DNA of 64,000 nucleotides from Actinernus sp. WN-2022 (GCA_030867875.1 JAOWCC010001589.1:141333745-141397744), one strand, 5' to 3'. Shown: positions 1 through 15,100, numbered from the stretch's first letter. Notes: generated from the letters alone by a model not told the origin. Program-made: numbers and translations.

Positions 1-101
1 GAACCGAGTGACAAGAAATCTAAAGCGTTTTTAGACCACCTAATAGGATGGTATAGCTACTATCTACAAACACATCCTGTGCTCACAAAATCACTCACAA
101 G
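1..101 (+). CDS. PXMP2: PXMP2-like exon (first in window)
   Basis: Open from base 1 in frame 1. It contains the family motif HPVLTKS and ends in phase 2 before a GTGAAG donor. The start codon must lie left of the window. Confidence 0.85.
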
Positions 102-3100
102 GTGAAGTGTTAAAACTAAATATTATCAAGAAATAATGTTATTAATTATAAATAATTTGCAGGAATGCAGATTGCATATAAAGCTTCTACATAACGATTA
201 CATTTAATAATGCAACAACAACAACATGTTTTATTTCTACAACATTCATGAGTCCCCACAGACAGCCCAAACTTTAATTGCGTCTATAAACCTCGCAATA
301 TACCCTTCCATGGTTTCTTTGAACTTTTGATATATATACCGTCGACAGACAGACAGACAGAAGAGGTTTATTGGCACTTTGCAGACATTAATGTTTACAT
401 CAGTGTTGAATCCAATAATAATATAAGATGACTAAATAGATGAATACTAAGTCTTGTTGTAGGGTAATATATATGACATTAATTTATTGTGGAAACAGGT
501 GGCAAGTTACTTATAATGTGGGATCTAATTGTAAGGCAATCAGATATGTATTTGGCTGCTCTTCTTGCAATTTTGGTATCTGGCTTAAGTATAAGGGTTA
601 AAATTTGGTCATCATTTGTTTTCTTTAGAGATCTTTTCAATGTATTTTCCAATGAAGCATAGAATTCCTTTCTCGGCACTTGGTAGTATGTGCATCTAAT
701 TATAAAGTGCCGTTCATCCTCAACTTCAGCTTTACAAAGAGGACAAAGCCTCTCGTTGGGTGGTTTATATGGGCGCTCATATCTGCCCCTCTCAATTTGT
801 AGCTCATGATTACTTATTCTCAACTTCGTTAGCGCAATTCGATGCTTCACGTTCTTAATATTTAACAGATAATTTTCAAGTTCGTGTTTATATTTGAATG
901 TTCGGTAAAATCTTAATTTGTTACCTTGGTTGTTTTTTCGGTTATTATCGTTGAATAGCTTCACTATGCCAATTTTGGATTTGAATATCTACTAGTCTTT
1001 GTTTTAAATTATTAATAATTGTGTTTGGGTGTTCGATTTCTTCCTGGAAAAACCAGAGTCGATACTGGTCATAAACTGCTTGCATTTGCATCTATCCGAC
1101 TGATTCCTAAATCCCTCACCCCATGGCATGCATCCCCCACCTCTTAATTTTTCCCATCCTCAGAGTTTATTATGCCTTGATAGCCCAGATGGCAGAGAAC
1201 ATGCCTGCCATACAGGAGGTCGGGATTATTTTTTAACTGGACAACATTTTAATAGCTCTCTTTTCTTCATTCTGGTATTTTTCTTTCTTTCCAAATTATC
1301 ATTTTTAATTAATAATATAACTGATAGCCTTTCGAAGTGATCAATTGAAAACCTTGCTTCGACCCCTCTGTCTGAAATATCTCTCACATGGAAGTCAAGA
1401 GCTAGTATCTGCCATTCTGGAACATTAATTGGCATGTTTGAGTATGTAACATGCATGTTGTAAGTCTATATGTCTGTATATATGTGCATTAATTAATTAC
1501 ATGTACCTTTCTGACACTGGATTATTAGGAAGCTGTGCCTTATTGCTATAGCCGCAGTGTTTGGTTATATAAATGTAGATCTAATGACAGTATATAATAA
1601 TTTTATTGGTTGGTGGAATAAAAATTGATATAAATCATACAATGATGTAGATTGATGCCAACACATATTGTTTATAGGTAAAACCAACCTGTAAAGAGCA
1701 TGAAAACAAGGGGGGGGGATTGTCCTGAAATGTGACAGGCAAATTTGCCTTTTTTGCAGTTTTTTATAATTCCCCCTAGCAATAGAAATCTCTATAGGAT
1801 TATTAAGTAAAAGCAATGACAAATATTGATTGCATGATTCCTTTAATTGATTTGGAAATACATCTTGTACACAGTCTGGTACTGCATGATCTAGCTTAAA
1901 TTGTTATCTTGTATTTCTATTAAAGTTCAATAACTTCTGGACTTGGGCAGCTCATAGCACAGATAGCTGCACGCCGTACTACTGGGCAGGACATTAACTG
2001 CAGGACTATTGCAGCATTCTCGACATTTGGGTGAGTCATATTTTAGCTCAGTGCTAGCATTAATTTAAGTGTGCTTGAACCCTGAGACTTTGCTTGAGAG
2101 TTCATTTACATCTAGAGTTACACTGTATGATGGACAACATCTGGGATGCTTAAAGTTTCTACCGTCTCTCTCGGGAGGAATGAACCAGAGGAGACAGCTG
2201 AAATCCAGGCTAGTTTAACCAGGCTGGAATCGTTACAACAAAATAAATGATTTTGGCCCAGTAAAGGTGAGGGCCTCAAAAACGCGACGAACATGGTCTG
2301 GATAAGGGGAGGTCTGTCAGGTGGGAGATAACAACGTCTTCACTCGATGAAAATCTGAAGTGAATGACCGACCGACAGCAAGGTCACGTGGCAGCACTTC
2401 TAAAGTGGGAGCGCAATGCATTTTGGCTCCCCAGCTCCATCACACATGCCTTGTATTGTTGCATAACAATGTTACACATGACTTTCTCAATTAAACACTA
2501 CAATACTACAAGCCAGTGGAAAAACATAAACATTCTATTTGCAAGCAAATATTTCATGTTTCAGCACTCTTTCTACTATTTGTTATGTTGACTTCACTTT
2601 TTTTCAATAGTTCAGAGTTATTACTCAAATGATATCATGGCTTTTCTTTTCAAATCATCTATTTGAACATTATTTTTTGTTAAAATACGAGTTCTCGTGT
2701 GGAGCGACCCATTATATGTATTGTTTCTACACCTACTGACTGCTTCCTTTCTCTACAGGTTTGTCATTACAGGGCCATTAATACATTATCTCTACCAGTA
2801 CTTGGAGTATATTGTACCCAAGGGAGCTACATATGGCAAGGCCAAAAAACTAGCCATTGACAGACTTATCTTTGCTCCACCTTTCCTGCTGCTGTTCTTC
2901 TATGTTGTATCTATTCTTGAGGTTAGTAGTATGTGTCATACAGTCAACAATGCAGGCATCCTGCCTCCCATCCAGTTCCAATCCTCTCTTCAATGTATAT
3001 ACATGTACATGTATATATATATATAGATAAATAATTGTTTCGATTAATTCTATCAAACAGCGCTCGATACGATGCTGTAGAGCAATAATGCTAAGGATTC

Positions 3101-6100
3101 GGAGTATTTAAATTCTTGGTTGATTCATATTTCGCTCTACCATACTGTTTCGTGGGGACCAAAGTCCTCACTCATCAGGAGTTACATGTACTTCGTATAT
3201 ATTTTGTATTTGAGGTGTACTTTTACAAGAACTGCTCAGTTTCTTGTTTTCTGATTGCCTCATTAGCAGTGAAAATAAGAGGACATGCCGTGGTAGAGTG
3301 ATACATGATACATGTATTGCTTGTGCAATGTTGATTGCATAATACATGTCTGTAGCTCACACTAGAATGACTTTCCTGTGTTGTTGTAAAAAAAAAACTT
3401 ACCGTACAATAGTTTACTGTGGTACATGTATATGTCGTGGTTGGAAAAAATTTTTGGTTCAAAATTTTTAAACTAGTTCAAATTTTTTAAACCAGTTCAA
3501 AATTTTTACACCAGTTCAAATTTTCAAAACTGGTTTATTTTTTTCAAAAAAAAAAAAATTATCCACCCCTCCCCTGCAAAAGAAAAAAACAGCCTCTTCC
3601 ATTCCCTTTTCTCCCTTGCCCCCCTGACTACTTACCTTACTGTATCACTTACTTACCACTTTCCTTGGTGGTCACCCATCCACTCACTAACCCTGCCCGA
3701 TCGGGCTTAACTTCAGCTACTCGATGATCCACTCGCCTAACGCAATGCGCCACAGAAGCAATCGTTGATTTTAACACCACCGTATATTTTATAAGTGCTA
3801 GTTGTTGAACCCAGTCCCTCTCATTATGCTATTTGTTTCCAGTCTCTTAAATTTATACCGAATGCGCACCGGATTCGTCAAAGATGGCCGATGAACCGTG
3901 CGTAAGTAAAGAGGCCTTCTATGATGCCATAAACGACTTAAAATCCAAACAAAAAACATTTAAAAACACCCTAACCGTCAACAACGGGTGCTCACTAATT
4001 TAGGGAGTTTAGAGCTATAGTCACTACACTTAGAACTAGATCACTGAAAAACTCAGAATAATAATGCTTCTTCAATGGTCCTGTGAACTAACACAAACCC
4101 TACCCCTACATTTAAAAATACCCTAACCGTCAACAACGGATGCTCACTAATTTAGGGTGTTTAGAGCTAGTCACTAATAATTTTAGGGTGTTTAGAGCTG
4201 CATGTAGTCACTAATTTAGGATCCCAAATCCAGCATTTAAAATAACCCTAACATCAGTTAACATAACTTCCCTTTTAGAATGTTAAAAAATAAACTGGTT
4301 TTAAAATTTTGAACTGGTGTAAAAAATTTGAACTAGTGTAAACATTTTGAACCGGTTAAAAAAATTTGAACTGGTTTTAAAAACAATTGAACCAAAATTT
4401 TTTTGAACCACAACATATACATGTACAGTACTCTTCGAAAATATTACAACAGGGGAAGTGAAATTTCACATACATGTACTTAGCACAGTGATCTTAGCAC
4501 AGTGCAAAGAATGTAAAATGAGAAAAGAAAACACCCAACTGCAAAATCAAGCTCTGTTGCCATGTTAGGATTTTACTACAGGTTTTATTACTGCATAGTT
4601 GTCTTCTCTAAAGTTAACATTAGGCCTCCTGTTGCTTGGAAACTGAACGAAAGCCTGCAGCAGGTGAATTTTGACCAATACAATACAATAAACTTTATTT
4701 TCTTCGAATTTAAGGTAGCAAATTACAAGATGCTAATATCTCCGAAATCCAATAAAATAACTAAAATAAATATATATACATTTGGATATATTAACTACAA
4801 AATATAAATATAAATTTAAGTTGTAAATTCAATGAAATGATTACTAAAGAAATAAGATATACAATGTGTGGAATCATAGTAATAATAAATGAAGCTATAG
4901 TATGCTGAATAAAGGTCTAGTATATAACGCTATATACATGATGTAGTGATAAATATAAAATTAAAGGTAATATATAATTAATCTGATCTACAGAAGGAAC
5001 AACAGTCATTAGTAAAGTTAATTTTAGAAATAGCTGTTTTAAAGGTTTTTATACTTGGAGAGGATCTGATAGAGTCACTTAAGGAGTTCCAAAGTTTGCT
5101 GCCATTATAATGAAAGGAATGTAGTCCATGTTTGGTAGTTTGTACTCTTGGTATATCAACAGAAAGATGACCACGGAGATTACAGGTTAATGAACGTTTA
5201 GTTATGAGGTCTGTGATATAGCTGGATTTATATACTAAAGTTAAAGTGTCATGAATTCTTCTGTTATGGAGGGTAGGGTGATTTAGCTGTTGGAGTAAGT
5301 GATCACATGTGCTAGTAAAGTCATTGAAAACAAAGCGTAAACTCCTTTCATTAAGCTTTTCTAGTTTAGTAGAATTCCGCTTACCACAATGATTCCAGAC
5401 CACAGAACAGTAGTTAAGTTGTGGAAGAAGATAAGCATTATATAGTTTGATCTTGGTATTGGTATCAATTAATTTCTTGTGCCGTTTGATGACCTGAAGT
5501 TGACTACTAACTTTGCGCACAGTATCAGCCACGTGATTGTTAAAATTAAGGTCATTATCAATGGTAACTCCTAATAGTTTAAAGCTATCAACCGTGGTGA
5601 TCGCTCGATTATCTATGCGATAAAGTGGGTTTTCAGTGGTGTTACCCAGTGACATGGTTAAGCACTTGTCAGAATTTATCTTGAGACCGTTACAGCTAAA
5701 CCATTGGGAAACAGTTTGAAGGTCAGTATTTAAATTATGATAAATTAGAGCAGGATCTTTGCCAGTTGCAAAAAGCTGTGTATCATCAGCATAAGCACTT
5801 ATTTTAGAATCTAATGTAGTAATGAGAAGGTCATTAAGAAAAATATTAAAAAGGAGAGGACCGAACACTGAACCTTGTGGAATGCCTCTGTAGAGTAAAT
5901 TCCAATTAGAAAATTGATCACCGATCTTGATTCTTTGGTAGCGGTCTGTTAAGTAGCTACGAATGAATAAAAGACTAAAGTTTGAAACACCATATGCTTT
6001 GAGTTTGGCTAGCAATAATTCATGAGGGATACTGTCAAAAGCTTTGGATAGATCTATCCCAATAATTGATGCAAATTCTTTCTTATCAAGAGCTGATCTA

Positions 6101-9100
6101 AATTCTTCAAGTATGTGCACTAAGGTGGTCTCGCAACTGTAGTATTTACGATAAGCAGATAGAAAACTAGATAATTTGTCTGTGAAGGAATTGTTAAGCT
6201 GCGTGGTAAGAATACGTTCAAATATATTATTAAAAGCTGGTAAAACAGTAATAGGTCTGTAGTTAGATTTAGAATATTCAGTGCCTTTCTTAAATACAGG
6301 TGTAATCTGTCCATATTTCCAGGACTTAGGAAAGCAATTGGAAGAAATAGAAAAATTAAATAAATTGCAAAGAGGTATGGCAATGATACTGATGCTATCC
6401 TTAATGAGACGTACAGGGATGTTGTCATAACCCATAGATTTAGATGTTGATAAAGATCGGACGACGTCAGATATTGTGTTAGGTTGAACTGGCTCAAAAC
6501 TAAATTCCTTGGACTTGCTATTGGACATAAAATCTCTGATATTATGTATACTAGGGTGGTTAGAGTAATTTATACCATACTGGTTAGTATCCGGTACAGG
6601 AAAATCTCTGACAATATCAATAAAATAATCATTAAAAATATTAGCTATATGCTGCTTATCAGTGATAAATTCATTGTTCTCCTGTAGTACAATGTCATTT
6701 ACTTGCCCTCGTTTCGATTTGAAGAGAGAGCCAAATACCTTCCAGAAGTCCTTGGGTTTAGATGCAATATTTTCAGCTTTGTGATGGTAGTAATTTGTTA
6801 TGGCTTTCCTCCTCATAGATGTGCAAATATTTCTTTGTTTTTGTAGGCATCCCAATTAGCAGCAGTAGGTTCTTTCTTGTATTTATTCCATAATCGATTC
6901 CTATGTCGTATGGCTCGTCTCCATTCGGGTGTCATGTATGGAACATGGCCACCGCGAACATGGAATTGCTTCACTGGGGCATGTTCATCAACAATATCAG
7001 TGAAAAGCTTGCCGAAAACCCATGCTTGATCATCAGCATCATCAAATATAGAGGCAATATGGAATGGGATCAGGGCTACATCTGAAGTGAAGCGGTCTTT
7101 GCTGTAATTTTTGTAGCTTCTACAAGTTATTTTCCTAGATCTTTGGAAAGAGTTGGATTTCCTCATCACAGTATAGATTAGACGATGATCACTCAAGTGA
7201 GGTTCCAGTGTTCCAGATGATAGAAATTTACGCTTGTTATTTGTTAAGATGACATCAATAAGAGTTTTGGAAGATGAAGTCAAACGAGTAGGTTCATTGA
7301 TGAGGCACTTCAGATTAAATATTTGACATATGTCCAGGAGATCTCTGCCTTCCTTACCATTTTTGTCAGGATTTAGAATGTCACAATTTAGGTCACCCAG
7401 TACCAGTATTTCTTCACATAAGGAGGATGCTTCTTCAAATAGTTTGGATAGTTCATCATTCCATATGGATTTCTTGATACTTGGTGGTCTATACACTGCA
7501 ACAAATAATAGCCATTTCTTTCCTATCTTTAATTTTACCATGAGTGACTCTACTTTTGATGTTTGGGATGTGTTGGCGATATGGTGGAAAATGAGATCTG
7601 TTCTCCAATATATAATGATACCGCCACCATGTATTGATCTGTCTCGCCTTAGAAATCTGAAACCATCAACAGCAAACTGAGTATCTGGAAATGTGGCATC
7701 GAGCTTGGTTTCGGTAAGGACAAGAACATCAAAGTTTCCTCTAAGGAGCCAAATCTTGATTTCGTGGAACTTGAAACCGGCAATGCTATTAATGTTTAGG
7801 TGGGCGAACTTGAATTTAGACAGATGATTTTGTAAAGGTGTAAAGCAATCAGAGAGTTCTGTCGAGTCGTTATCAGATGTGGTCGTAGAATTGAAGCTTG
7901 AATCAATATTGCTGACGTTACTAAACGGCAGTGAATGCAGGTCAGATATGCAGGGAGGACAGGTCCATGCGAAATTATCTTGTGTTTGAAGCAGTTTGTA
8001 GTCGCGTGGTTTGACTCCTCCACATTTTATGTGACACCAAAGACAACAGAGATCACAGTTAATGGTTTTTGGCTACTGTTCGTTGACATACCGAGCAGTG
8101 TATTGTACTGTTTCTCACTGATGCTGGGCCAGGATTTGGGTTGACGTCTCCACTTGTAGCAAGTCTTGTTAGTTGGTGACTGGCGATGGAGTTAGAGTAG
8201 AAAGGAGTTCGTGAAGAGAGGAACTTTTTCCCGCGATGTTGAAGATGAAGATGGCGTCCCCAAACACGTGGTAGCGACACTTGACATTGGGTGTAAATAT
8301 CTTGATAGGATGAGTTGATTTGAGCACCAAAATTAGGAATCCTATCCTAGGCTGGGAAAATGTAAAGGTATTCATTTATACAGTGCAATTAAATTCTGTA
8401 TGAATATATTCAAATGTGCTTCACAAGTGTGTTTTTTGTTATACGGACTGCTACTGTGGCGCAGTGTGCTGCCATGCAGTTTACAATCATGAATGATTGT
8501 TAGTCCTCAGAATACCTGGCTGTTGTGTTGGGATACAATCCCCTACTCTTTCTCGAAATAACACAACAGGTTCTTTCACGTCCCCCTCGTACAGATTAGA
8601 AGAGGAAGGTTACAACTGGCCAACGACTTATACGTCCCTGCCCAAGGGCACAGCTGGGATTCGAACCCCTGACCTCCCACACTCTAGACCGTGCTCTAAT
8701 TTACTTCTCCGTACGTAAAGAGTTAGTACTAGGAAAGTGTAAGGGGAATATGTCGAGGCTGCGGAGGGTTACAATGTATATGTTCAGGGGAATAATTATT
8801 GCAAGATTCCCTCTGCCTTTGGAATTGGGCAGGGGTTTCGAGATATATTCCCCAGAAATAAACAAAGAAAACCGAGCCAATGTGAAATATAATAATTATT
8901 ATTCTCTTCAGACCCCCCGAAGTTCGAGGTCTACTTTTCTCGACTTTTTAGCCCTCTGAAAAAGTAAAAGAAATTACTTTTTCGGGCTAAAAAAGCCAAA
9001 AAAAGCCCAGTCCCACCCCATGCGTGGACAAACTCCACCATGCAGGGACCGGGAGAGACGGCCACATATATTTGGGCCTGTGTTCAGCAAGCAAGCAGGC

Positions 9101-12100
9101 TGAACGACAGTCTCCTTTTTTCCTCACTCGGCAAAGCTGTTACGCTAAGCCATCCCCGCTCATAGGAAAAGTTCGCGGAACGGATCATCTGAAACCTAGT
9201 CTATTGAACTAGATCTTCAATCGATGTGGTACACATTTGAATTTGCCGCTTCTAGAAAATCAGCCAATCACGTTTCAGAACGGCGTTTTGTAAGTAAGTA
9301 CGTCACTAGTACATGCGCAAAACGCAAATGCAAAGCTGTGTATTTCATCAAGACCTTTGCACTACACAGCACGTTCGAGAAATCACATCATGAGGAACAT
9401 GTCTGCCACTGTTATGTTATCCAACTTAAAATGAAGACATATAGAGGCTGTTCTGTAATTTCCATTGAACTACAAAACTTAATAGGGCCTTCAAGTCACA
9501 AAATGAAACGCTGCTCACCGTAGGAGGTTAATAATACCTCCGTAATTTGACACTAATTTCGATAATAAAGGTCACGCGAATGTAATTTGAAACTCAATTC
9601 AAAGTGTTAAATTTAGAATAAATTTAGACTTAACGTAACGCAAGCAAGCATTGAGTCATTGACTGACACATAATAATCCTAAAATTCAAAACATATCCCA
9701 AAAACAATGAAAGTATTTTTTCATTCCTATTTCACAAAAAAGAAAAAATTACGATATTAATCTTCCTTACAGAACCTTCCTTAGAACAACAGCCGCAGAG
9801 AAACATCCATTTCAAAATTTCCCGTCGGAAATGCGGTGGCAACAATAGCGATAGGACACGTAGAACTAAGACTCCAAGATGGCTGAATGCGGCATTTCAC
9901 GGACGGCACAAGAACATCGAAAATTCATACAAAGCACGCGGGCACAATGGAGATTTCTAGTTGAAATGCATCTTTAATAACCAAACTTTGAGTTTAAAAC
10001 TTATATGCGTTTGTGCCATCGTGCTAACAGGCAAATTTTATCATCGCTATTCGGCCTTACTAAAATTGCTAACTCAAGATGGCTGAATGCGGCTGTTCAC
10101 TGTCGGCACAAGAACATCGAAAATTCATGCAAAGGACGCGGGCACAATAGAGATTTCTAGTTGAAATGCATCTTTAATAACCAAACTTTGAGTTTAAAAC
10201 TTATATGCGTTTGTGCCATCGTGCTAACAGGCAAATTTTATCATCGCTATTCGGCCTTACTAAAATTGCTAACTCAAGATGGCTGAATGCGGCTGTTCAC
10301 TGTCGGCACAAGAACATCGAAAATTCATGCAAAGGACGCGGGCACAATAGAGATTTCTAGTTGAAATGCATCTTTAATAACCAAACTTTGAGTTTAAAAC
10401 TTATATGCGTTTGTGCCATCGTGCGAACAGGCACATTTTATCATCGCTATTTGGCCTTACTAAAACTGCTAACACAATTAACTAGACTCAAGATGGCTGA
10501 ATGCGGCAGTTCACTGTCGGCACAAGAACATCGAAAACTCATACAAAGCACGCGGGCACAACAGAGATTTCTAGTTGAAATGCAGCTTTAATAACCAAAC
10601 TTTAAAACTTATATGCGTTTGTGCCATCGTGCGAACAGGCACATTTTATCATCGCTATTTGGCCTTACTAAAACTGCTAACACAATTAACTAGACTCAAG
10701 ATGGCTGAATGCGGCTGTTCACTGTCGGCACAAGAACATCGAAAATTCATGCAAAGGACGCGGGCACAACAGAGATTTCTAGTTGAAATGCATCTTCATA
10801 ACCAAACCTTGAGTTTAATACATAAATCCGTTTGTGGTATCGAATCGACCATTATCTATCCCTAACAGGGTGGTTTATACATCCATCTTTTGGGAATGCT
10901 ATCAATTCCTGATATCGCCTGCTCACGAAGCGCAGCATGCAGCCCACCCTGAATGTAACGCTGCATGCTCTGGATGTCTTTCCAGCGGCCTCCTTCTGCT
11001 ATGGTAGTATCGGCTGCTCCACATCTTCTTGCCCATTTTGCATGGGTGTGTCTGGAGCTGTGCGTTGTGAACTGCTTATGCTCAGCACCCTCTGGAACAC
11101 AAAGCCAAAAATACACTATTAAACTATTTTAATTGATCTGTTAAGCAACTATCGTGATTTCAATCTGCATGTTTATCTGCGAATGTTGTTTCATGTATGG
11201 AATTTAAAGCGCGTGATTTTTTGTTCTCAAGTCTTAAGTTTTAATTAAGTTGATATGATACCACTACAATATATTTACCATTTAACTGATGATTGTACCG
11301 AGTTTACATGCGATGTTTGGGAGTTCATTGACACTGAGGTTTGTTCATTTGATGAAAGCTAGCTAGACCCCAAATACATGTATATGTATATTGTTACTCG
11401 CAAGCATGTTCTACCGATTCAGTCAGTTAGTCATGAGCTTGGACACCGCTGGAATGTTTTAACACTTGAGCGAGTATAGTGCTATAATTACAGGTTAATA
11501 ATATTTACCATGGTTTATTCCAGCATTTGTGACGATTTTCTTATAAAGGTCCGACACATCTATTACAGCAAGAGGCTTCTCATCTGTAGGTTATAACAAA
11601 ACATAATTAACGTTGTTTGTATGATATGATATAACTTTATTTAGACACGGTTGATATATATTATGCAGCTGATGTAATAATATGAGCTGCATGATTTTCT
11701 ATCTTTACTTGTTTGACAATTATTAGTCGCTTTAAAATGTGAACTTCGAAGTTGTCTCGATTATACGTGTATCGCATATATTTTATTAGTCTTCAATTAA
11801 TTAATATTTACTTTTTACTGAAACACTTTCTTGGCACCATTCTTTCTCCAACAGGCAATATGCAGCTATAATAACAAAAATACCTCATGCTTACCTTCCA
11901 AACAAAAAAGTGGTCCAGATTCTCTCTTGTCTAGTGCCATTAATGCAAGTAGTGCAGTCACTGGGCACAGCTTCCTATCAAGTGATATAGATTACAAAGA
12001 ATTAGCGACCGTGGGAAAAAGAAAAGCCTAAAAACGAAAAAAGATAGTTCTAGATCTGATCTAAATTAGAAAAGTGTTAGCAGTTCTAGTAAGGCCGAAT

Positions 12101-15100
12101 AGCGATGATATAATTTACCTGTTAGCACGATGGCACAAACGCATATAAGATTTAAACTCAAAGTTTGGTTATTAAAGATGCATTCAAACTAGAAATCTAT
12201 CTTGTGCCCGCGTGCTTTGTATGAATAATTATTGTGTTAGCAGTTTTAGTAAGGCCGAATAGCGATGATAAAATGTGCCTGTTAGCACGATGGCACAAAC
12301 GCATATAAGTTTTAAACTTAAAGTTTGGTTATTAAAGATGCATTTCAACTAGAAATCTCCATTGTGCCCGCGTGCTTTGCATGAGTTTTCGATGTTCTTG
12401 TGCCGACAGTGAACAGCCGCATTCAGCCATCTTGAGTCTAGTTAATTGTGTTAGCAGTTTTAGTAAGGCCAAATAGCGATGATAAAATGTGCCTGTTAGC
12501 ACGATGGCACAAACGCATATAAGTTTTAAACTCAAAGTTTGGTTATTAAAGATGCATTTCAACTAGAAATCTCTATTGTGCCCGCGTCCTTTGCATGAAT
12601 TTTCGATGTTTTTGTGCCGACAGTGAACAGCCGCATTCAGCCATCTTGAGTCTAGTTAATTGTGTTAGCAGTTTTAGTAAGGCCAAATAGCGATGATAAA
12701 ATGTGCCTGTTAGCACAATGGCACAAACGCATTTAAGTTTTAAACTCAAAGTTTGGTTATTAAAGATGCATTTCAACTAGAAATCTCTATTGTGCCCGCG
12801 TGCTTTGTATGAATTTTCGATGTTCTTTTGCCGACAGTGAACTGCCGCATTCAGCCATCTTGAGTCTAGTTAATTGTGTTAGCAGTTTTAGTAAGGCCGA
12901 ATAGCGATGATAAAATTTGCCTGTTGGCACGATGGCACAAACGCATATCAGTTTTAAACTCAAAGTTTGGTTATTAAAGATGCATTTCTACTAGAAATCT
13001 CTCTTGTGGCCGCGTGCTTTTTATGGAACGGACCCGTACACATGGTAAACGAAGTGGAAAGGATAAGCGACAATCGGAACGTGACATTAACGCGATCCCG
13101 TGATGTTTCTGCTCAATGTACGTTTGACATTTGTAACCTCGTTATCCAATTTAGACAATTTAGATCAAAGCGCAACCAATTTAGAGCGATTTAGAGCAAA
13201 GGACTTTTGCCGACAGAAATCAACAAAAAACAATTTAGAGCAAAGGGGGCCGCCAAACAGGCTCTGCCGTTGGCTGGCTCTATAGAAACGGAGGTGTTAA
13301 TCCCTCTTGAAAAAAACAATTTAGAACAAAGAGAAATGGTCTTAGAGAAATAACCCCCTATATTATACGACTGTGACGTACATTTACCATATAATGTCAA
13401 AATTGAGGGCAAATATGGAGCCGTAATAATCACTAGACTTTCCATATTGCCATTATAGACTACCTGTTTAACATTCCATGCTGCTGCCTTATGATCTGAG
13501 ACTAGAAACTGCTTTATCAAGTTCGCTTCAATTGTCACACATCTTCCATTTTATCCAATCACATTAAAGCATGTAATTGGCTTCCATGCATGATTCTACA
13601 TAATTGATTTCCTTTCAGATTCTATTTTCCTGGTTAGCACTGACTCCCCAAAACAAATACATTTTGAATGGAACAGAAACCCACGAATTAAGAAAGCTGT
13701 CGTGTAATAATCCCTTATTCAGATGTTTTTCCAGGTATTACGTGCTGATATTTTACTCATTGCTACTCGTAAAATATCAGCACGTACAGTGTAATACCTG
13801 GGAAAATATCTAATAAGTGGTATATATATTTAACAATTATTCACCGAAGTGGAGGTGAATAGTAGTGGATATCTACCGAGCCGCTTCGGCGAGGTAAATA
13901 TCCACCACTATTCACCAACACTGAGGTGAATAATTGTTAAATATATACCACACTCCAGGTGAATAGCCAGCACCAAATAGGTATTTTATTTTCTGTCAAA
14001 TGGACAAAAACTTGCGCGAGGTGATTGCTGCTTTGCTCGGAGGTGAATATGAAATCATATTCACTGTTTGAGTAGCCAATCGGAGCACGCGAAAAGTGTT
14101 ATTCACTGGTGTGGTATATAGTAATCACCAATATGCACCGAGATTGAGGTAAATAATTGAAGGCATGAGCATGAAAACGACATGTGTGACATTTTTTCCA
14201 AAGTCGTCAAATTCGCCCGAAAATGTCTATACAACCAGTTTGACAACTGTTTATTACTGTTTTGGTATTTGTCGTGATACATAAAAAAAACAGGGAAACT
14301 TCAAACAAGACCAGTTTCCAAACGTTTTTATATTTCTGTCTGGACATGTGATGCGTCATTGAAAGATGTGTGCGGGAGAACATAATCACATGATCAATCA
14401 CTTGATCAATCACTTGATCAGTCACATGATCAGTCACGTTCAATCACACGATCAGTCACATGATCATCATGATCACAATAATCAATTTTTATTTTCTATT
14501 CCTACAACAACCGAAATTCGAAGTTTTGGGGTGCTTAGGAATTGCATTGTTTTTCATTTATGTTATAATCGATTTCTTCCTCCAACATCTGAGCAAATCT
14601 GCTGGCAGCGAATTTTAAACTTACATGTAAGTTGGAATCAGTAGATCTCATATTCACTATGCTACGAGGTGAATATAACGACATACCGGTAATTAGAATC
14701 TCTCGACCAATCACAATGCTGGAATCTCTCTGAAATTATACTAAATGTATTTTATCCTGTTATAATTAAACATACATTGTAGGGTAAATCGTCCAAGGAA
14801 GCAGTAGAAAGAATCAGGAATAACTACTGGGCAGCACTCAAGATGAGCTTGAAAGTGTGGACAGTGATCCAGTACATCAACTTTTCCTACGTTCCTTACC
14901 AGGTGAGTCTTTTCGAGGGCATGCGCCAAACATGTACTATTCCGATAGGCCTTTTGCAGGAAACAGGTTCGTGCTGATATATCACTTCACTGAATCAATG
15001 AATTACGCTCGTGATCCCATGGGAAGACTTTATTGGATGGCAAACAAACTTCAAAACGCTGTTTAGAAATATCGACAATTGATTGGAGGTGACAAAGTAA

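Larger units (their letters stand above)
4678..8285 (-). mobile_element. Near full-length CR1/L2-like LINE with 2A-like peptide, PHD finger, AP endonuclease and reverse transcriptase
   Basis: Read on the minus strand, the order is a 2A-like motif (8148-8125), a PHD-type zinc finger (about 8110-7940), an apurinic endonuclease domain (about 7815-7150), and reverse transcriptase with C-terminal region to 4978. The 3' end has an AATAAA-like signal and a TATTGTATTGTATTGG tail near 4678-4700. Two frameshifts (near 8065 and near 6830) break what was probably one long ORF, so this copy is dead but young. PHD fingers and 2A-like peptides are known separately in CR1-group LINEs of invertebrates. The element lies antisense in intron 3 of the PXMP2-like gene. 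Confidence 0.88.

Noticed and set aside
10361..10865. Overlapping 76-96-codon frames starting MKCIFNNQTL or MKCSFNNQTL, repeated on the other strand at 12332-12776
   Set aside because: They exist only because the 200-bp tandem unit is nearly a multiple of three; the same frame repeats in every unit and has no domain.
14207..14644. Opposing frames with NHLINHLISHM-type repeats
   Set aside because: Produced by the 12-bp TGATCA-containing minisatellite at 14385-14475.
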